NCBI GenBank assembly: GCA_029204225.1
Contig: CM055107.1
Location: forward strand, 14,380,900-14,444,899
Reading direction: 5' to 3'
Source: Diphasiastrum complanatum
Taxonomy: Eukaryota > Streptophyta > Lycopodiopsida > Lycopodiales > Lycopodiaceae
Length of the DNA: 64,000 nucleotides
Made by a program: the position numbers and the translations under genes. The notes under the pieces are model-generated. The model saw nothing but the letters and a program-made list of their open reading frames with translations. It searched no databases and was not told the origin of the DNA. Below, in pieces: positions 63,701 to 64,000 of this stretch (positions within the stretch are counted from its first letter, which is position 1; every line of letters begins with the position of its first letter).

Positions 63701-63912
63701 AAAGAGGTGCTGCCATTGATGCTGACAGTGCAAAGCTAAACAATCTCCACCATTTGCCAAACTCTGGGGGTGAAGTGGCGATTTTTTTGAGCTGCAAATA
63801 TGATTTGACCAACGGCTCGCCCTCTTTACCAACTTTATTGGCAAGTTCATCAGCCCGACCTAATTTATCGACATCAAGATTGGCATCAACTGTGAGCAAG
63901 TGTACATCTTTC
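42455..63912 (-). CDS. ThrE/DUF1212-like membrane protein gene (5' part outside window)
   Basis: Five minus-strand exons join with matching phases: 63912-63692, 45588-45373, 43605-43410, 43095-42926 and 42771-42455 (stop). They give about 372 C-terminal residues. The product is rich in membrane segments and has the two-halved pattern of the threonine/serine exporter family (ThrE, DUF1212; fungal Prm10-like). The N-terminal half has AAPLFF and NLLPG, and the C-terminal half has [11 protein letters not shown] and [15 protein letters not shown]. By family it would be a membrane transporter, perhaps for small amino acids, but the plant substrate is unknown. Introns are 18,103, 1,767, 314 and 154 bp. 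The tail is acidic ([13 protein letters not shown]). The start lies beyond 64 kb. Confidence 0.8.
42926..43095 (-). CDS. ThrE-like gene, exon D
   Basis: Acceptor CTGCAG|GTTTG completes the Trp codon of exon C ([11 protein letters not shown]), and donor ACCG|GTATTA ends it, 170 bases. The exon encodes [20 protein letters not shown] and [14 protein letters not shown], matching the second-half helices of the family. Confidence 0.8.
43410..43605 (-). CDS. ThrE-like gene, exon C
   Basis: Acceptor AAGGCAG|GTATGAAG and donor CTATG|GTATGC bound 196 bases. It continues the LLPG motif as [20 protein letters not shown] and encodes the helix [15 protein letters not shown], which closes the first half, then the segment [10 protein letters not shown]. 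Confidence 0.8.
43606..44879. other. Intron B-C, unassigned part
   Basis: I see no element motif in the 43.61-44.88 kb part of this 1.77-kb intron. The remaining part holds a gypsy integrase fragment. Confidence 0.4.
44880..45345 (-). pseudogene. Gypsy integrase fragment in intron B-C
   Basis: The minus strand reads [20 protein letters not shown] and [13 protein letters not shown], then [20 protein letters not shown] and AYVSRRQS. These equal the integrase core end and the conserved [18 protein letters not shown] region. Stops and shifts follow. It begins only about 26 bases inside the intron from the exon B donor. Confidence 0.75.
45373..45588 (-). CDS. ThrE-like gene, exon B
   Basis: Acceptor GAACAG|GAAATATG and donor CCAG|GTATGA bound 216 bases. 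It completes the Gly split with exon A (GNMWDACF) and encodes three likely membrane segments ([42 protein letters not shown]). The conserved LLPG sits at the exon end. Confidence 0.8.
45589..46699. other. Start side (3' end) of the 18-kb intron, unassigned
   Basis: Apart from the splice acceptor of exon B, I see no recognisable element or gene here. The ORFs are short and AT-rich. Confidence 0.4.
46700..47440 (+). pseudogene. Gypsy reverse transcriptase remnant
   Basis: The frame shows [35 protein letters not shown], then [20 protein letters not shown] and [20 protein letters not shown]. The catalytic FLDDILVYS box reads FSDNILVNS, so the active site is lost. RNase H words ([14 protein letters not shown]) follow near 47340-47390. 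Several stops are present. Confidence 0.82.
47480..47900 (-). pseudogene. Gypsy integrase zinc-binding fragment
   Basis: The minus strand carries [12 protein letters not shown] and, after a frameshift, [33 protein letters not shown] and CLKC, the HHCC zinc-binding domain of gypsy integrase. It faces the reverse transcriptase fragment on the other strand. Confidence 0.78.
47901..48617. other. Spacer at the 3' side of the hAT remnant
   Basis: It contains GTTCCGGAACG, CATTCCGAGAG and CATTCCAGAACGG near-palindromic words (about 47903-47955), which could be a decayed transposon end, and a T-rich run. The minus-strand ORF at 48316-48618 has no domain I recognise. Confidence 0.35.
48618..50280 (-). 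pseudogene. hAT-family transposase remnant
   Basis: On the minus strand, [17 protein letters not shown] (catalytic-domain DUF659 type) is followed by [40 protein letters not shown] and the dimerisation domain. The last shows [35 protein letters not shown] and [17 protein letters not shown]. An acidic tail ([18 protein letters not shown]) ends it. The BED finger is absent. Stops and frameshifts separate every block, so it is inactive. Confidence 0.82.
50307..50640 (+). repeat. Copia LTR fragment M, same family as LTR O
   Basis: It starts TGTTGGATTATTCTCC and shares TTTATCCAGCTCTGCAG and GCTTTTACACAGTC with LTR O, on the opposite strand. It abuts the hAT remnant at 50.29 kb. The right end is unclear; TGGTATCAGATGAAAGC at 50932 is a weak primer-site candidate. 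Confidence 0.6.
50428..50451. repeat. Perfect 24-bp palindrome
   Basis: CTTCGATAGTTC is followed at once by its exact reverse complement, with no spacer. It lies inside LTR fragment M. Confidence 0.9.
50672..50857 (+). pseudogene. Possible gag zinc-knuckle fragment
   Basis: A short frame contains [15 protein letters not shown] and CPRHTSKKL, reminiscent of the basic region and a broken zinc knuckle at the end of a gypsy gag. The spacing CxxC..C..H is imperfect, so the call is tentative. Confidence 0.3.
51063..51235. repeat. GC-rich tandem repeat
   Basis: At least four imperfect units of about 40 bp share GGGGGCTACCGCCCCC and GACCCCCTGTTTC-like words. The stretch contrasts sharply with the AT-rich surroundings. 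Proline-rich ORFs across it are probably artefacts. Confidence 0.75.
51639..51650 (+). other. Primer-binding site of element I
   Basis: TGGTATTAGAGC follows ATAACA after two bases and differs by one base from the usual tRNA-iMet primer site. Confidence 0.65.
52364..52545 (+). pseudogene. Gag N-terminal fragment of element I
   Basis: [20 protein letters not shown] opens at 52364. After a frameshift near 52435 the text reads [20 protein letters not shown], equivalent to the gag start of element A. The frame ends near 52545. Confidence 0.6.
53075..53190 (+). pseudogene. Element I RNase H, left half
   Basis: [18 protein letters not shown], a stop, then [13 protein letters not shown]: the start of gypsy RNase H, cut by the CCTAC target site of element H. 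Confidence 0.8.
53191..53548 (-). repeat. 3' LTR of element H
   Basis: Minus-strand reading starts TGTTACGAGC and ends GATCTGTTACA. A TATA-like word lies at about 53258-53264. The polypurine tract AAGGGGGAGGGAG abuts its start (53549-53561). Confidence 0.95.
53562..54894 (-). pseudogene. Element H integrase and chromodomain
   Basis: The 361-codon frame (54894-53812) carries the HHCC domain ([25 protein letters not shown]), the catalytic core ([36 protein letters not shown]) and the tail ([24 protein letters not shown]). A stop after SQL is followed in frame by a chromodomain: [26 protein letters not shown], stop, [10 protein letters not shown]. The chromodomain stop fits TGG to TAG. Only these two stops interrupt this part. 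Confidence 0.93.
54895..55810 (-). pseudogene. Element H RNase H and linker
   Basis: The frame 55566-54916 has [60 protein letters not shown] and [19 protein letters not shown], a complete RNase H. An acidic Ser-rich linker follows, with stops at about 54913 and 54904. Upstream, the RT thumb ([20 protein letters not shown]) reads in this frame too. The single frameshift against the rest of pol is near 55.80 kb. Confidence 0.92.
55811..56707 (-). pseudogene. Element H reverse transcriptase
   Basis: Visible motifs are [90 protein letters not shown] and the catalytic box [14 protein letters not shown] stop follows HQVPI (CAA to TAA would explain it). The catalytic Asp pair is intact. Confidence 0.93.
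56708..57200 (-). pseudogene. Element H protease
   Basis: The frame has [15 protein letters not shown], a retroviral-type aspartic protease site in which DSG reads DDG, and [14 protein letters not shown], the conserved flap-side motif. Stops lie at each end (about 57196 and 56750). Confidence 0.88.
57201..58333 (-). pseudogene. Element H gag
   Basis: The start at 58333 reads [20 protein letters not shown] (an in-frame ATG two codons later is possible). A helical segment and the gag core ([27 protein letters not shown]) follow; then a stop, [37 protein letters not shown], a Lys-rich linker and one CCHC knuckle ([14 protein letters not shown], about 57250-57295). Stops at 57788 and 57341 break it. 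Confidence 0.92.
58334..59200 (-). other. Leader of element H
   Basis: This untranslated region of about 870 bp lies between the primer site and gag. Degenerate repeats of GAAATCAGAGATAGATTGCT with CAGCGAT words occur between 58860 and 59170. Confidence 0.6.
59201..59216 (-). other. Primer-binding site of element H (tRNA-iMet)
   Basis: Minus-strand TGGTATCAGAGCCATC lies one base from the LTR end. Confidence 0.92.
59218..59575 (-). repeat. 5' LTR of element H
   Basis: It is 358 bp, the same length as the 3' LTR, and aligns without gaps. Minus-strand reading starts TGTTACGAGCTC. Its last bases read GATCTATTAAA instead of GATCTGTTACA. Confidence 0.94.
59576..59860 (+). pseudogene. Element I RNase H, right half
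   Basis: [20 protein letters not shown] and [17 protein letters not shown] continue the RNase H interrupted at 53190. A frameshift after REHQ and further stops end the readable part near KNCVANSLS (about 59815). Confidence 0.82.
59861..60606. other. Unassigned intronic spacer
   Basis: No element or gene motif was found on either strand in this 0.75-kb stretch. Confidence 0.35.
60607..60963 (-). repeat. 3' LTR of the TRIM-like element
   Basis: The plus strand starts TGTTGGAAGAAGG and ends CATTCTGAC. It shares CATTATCGAAGCATTCGACA and other long words with its partner. Confidence 0.78.
61067..61440 (-). repeat. 5' LTR of the TRIM-like element
   Basis: The plus strand starts TGTTAGAAGAAGG and ends CATTCTGACA, giving TG..CA ends. 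It contains about 17 bases (near 61160) missing from the partner. Confidence 0.8.
61620..61925 (-). pseudogene. Retrotransposon gag fragment
   Basis: The minus strand reads [56 protein letters not shown] and [14 protein letters not shown], the core of a gypsy-type gag (substrate-helix region with FxxGL). One stop lies after INILE. No flanking LTR or knuckle is visible. Confidence 0.72.
61926..63691. other. Unassigned 5' end of the 18-kb intron
   Basis: No element, gene or RNA motif was recognised. It contains a G-rich run near 62299-62319. The exon A donor lies at its right end. Confidence 0.4.
63692..63912 (-). CDS. ThrE-like gene, first visible exon (A)
   Basis: Acceptor TTGCAG precedes GAAAGATGTACAC, and donor GAAG|GTAATG ends it. 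The 221 bases encode [20 protein letters not shown], a typical N-terminal stretch before the first helices, then [17 protein letters not shown]. Entry phase is the third codon base and exit phase is one. Upstream exons are outside the window. Confidence 0.78.
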
Positions 63913-64000
63913 CTGCAATGTATTGGCCACAAGAACAATCTTTAGAATGGACTAATCTATTTTACAGAAAGGAAATTCTTAACCAGTACCAAAGGAAAGA

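Overview
The window reads as nuclear DNA of a land plant with a large, transposon-dominated genome. Support comes from LTR retrotransposons with plant-type primer-binding sites (initiator tRNA-Met and tRNA-Asp complements), chromodomain gypsy elements, TTTAGGG-type repeats, hAT remnants, long (GA)n tracts and a split gene with a very long transposon-filled intron. The one convincing host gene is a ThrE/DUF1212-like membrane protein, which I associate with fungi, bacteria, algae and non-flowering plants. That suggests a fern or another seed-free plant, but this is inference only.

Layout. 1-1.8 kb: unassigned DNA with degenerate tandem repeats. 1.8-10.7 kb: a gypsy LTR and gag start (A) cut by a decayed copia (B), which is fused to an opposite-strand gypsy gag (C). 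10.7-11.5 kb: an unidentified pseudogene remnant plus a 162-codon orphan ORF. 11.7-21 kb: microsatellites and two copies of one composite in which an hAT BED-finger fragment is fused to a reversed copia; the second copy (E) keeps a copia LTR and primer site. 21.7-22.0 kb: a copia end fragment. 22.2-27.9 kb: a chromodomain gypsy derivative (F) with CCTAT target duplications and a solo LTR inside its 5' LTR. 28.9-36.8 kb: a minus-strand gypsy (D) with a tRNA-Asp primer site, a gag with three zinc knuckles fused to the integrase end, and a long extra 3' ORF region. 37.7-40.2 kb: copia L and a piece of copia O. 41.6 kb: a very short tRNA-derived SINE.

42.4-63.9 kb: minus-strand exons of the ThrE/DUF1212-like gene, open at the right edge. 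Five exons with matching phases encode about 372 C-terminal residues. The 18.1-kb intron holds gypsy RT and integrase pieces, an hAT transposase remnant, a copia LTR, an old gypsy (I), a well-preserved chromovirus (H, 6.4 kb, CCTAC target duplication) nested in it, and an 834-bp TRIM-like element.

Almost every retroelement reading frame carries stops and frameshifts, so these are remnants. H is the youngest-looking. I see no tRNA gene, rRNA gene or CRISPR array. Coordinates of decayed elements are approximate except where LTR ends, splice sites or target duplications fix them.
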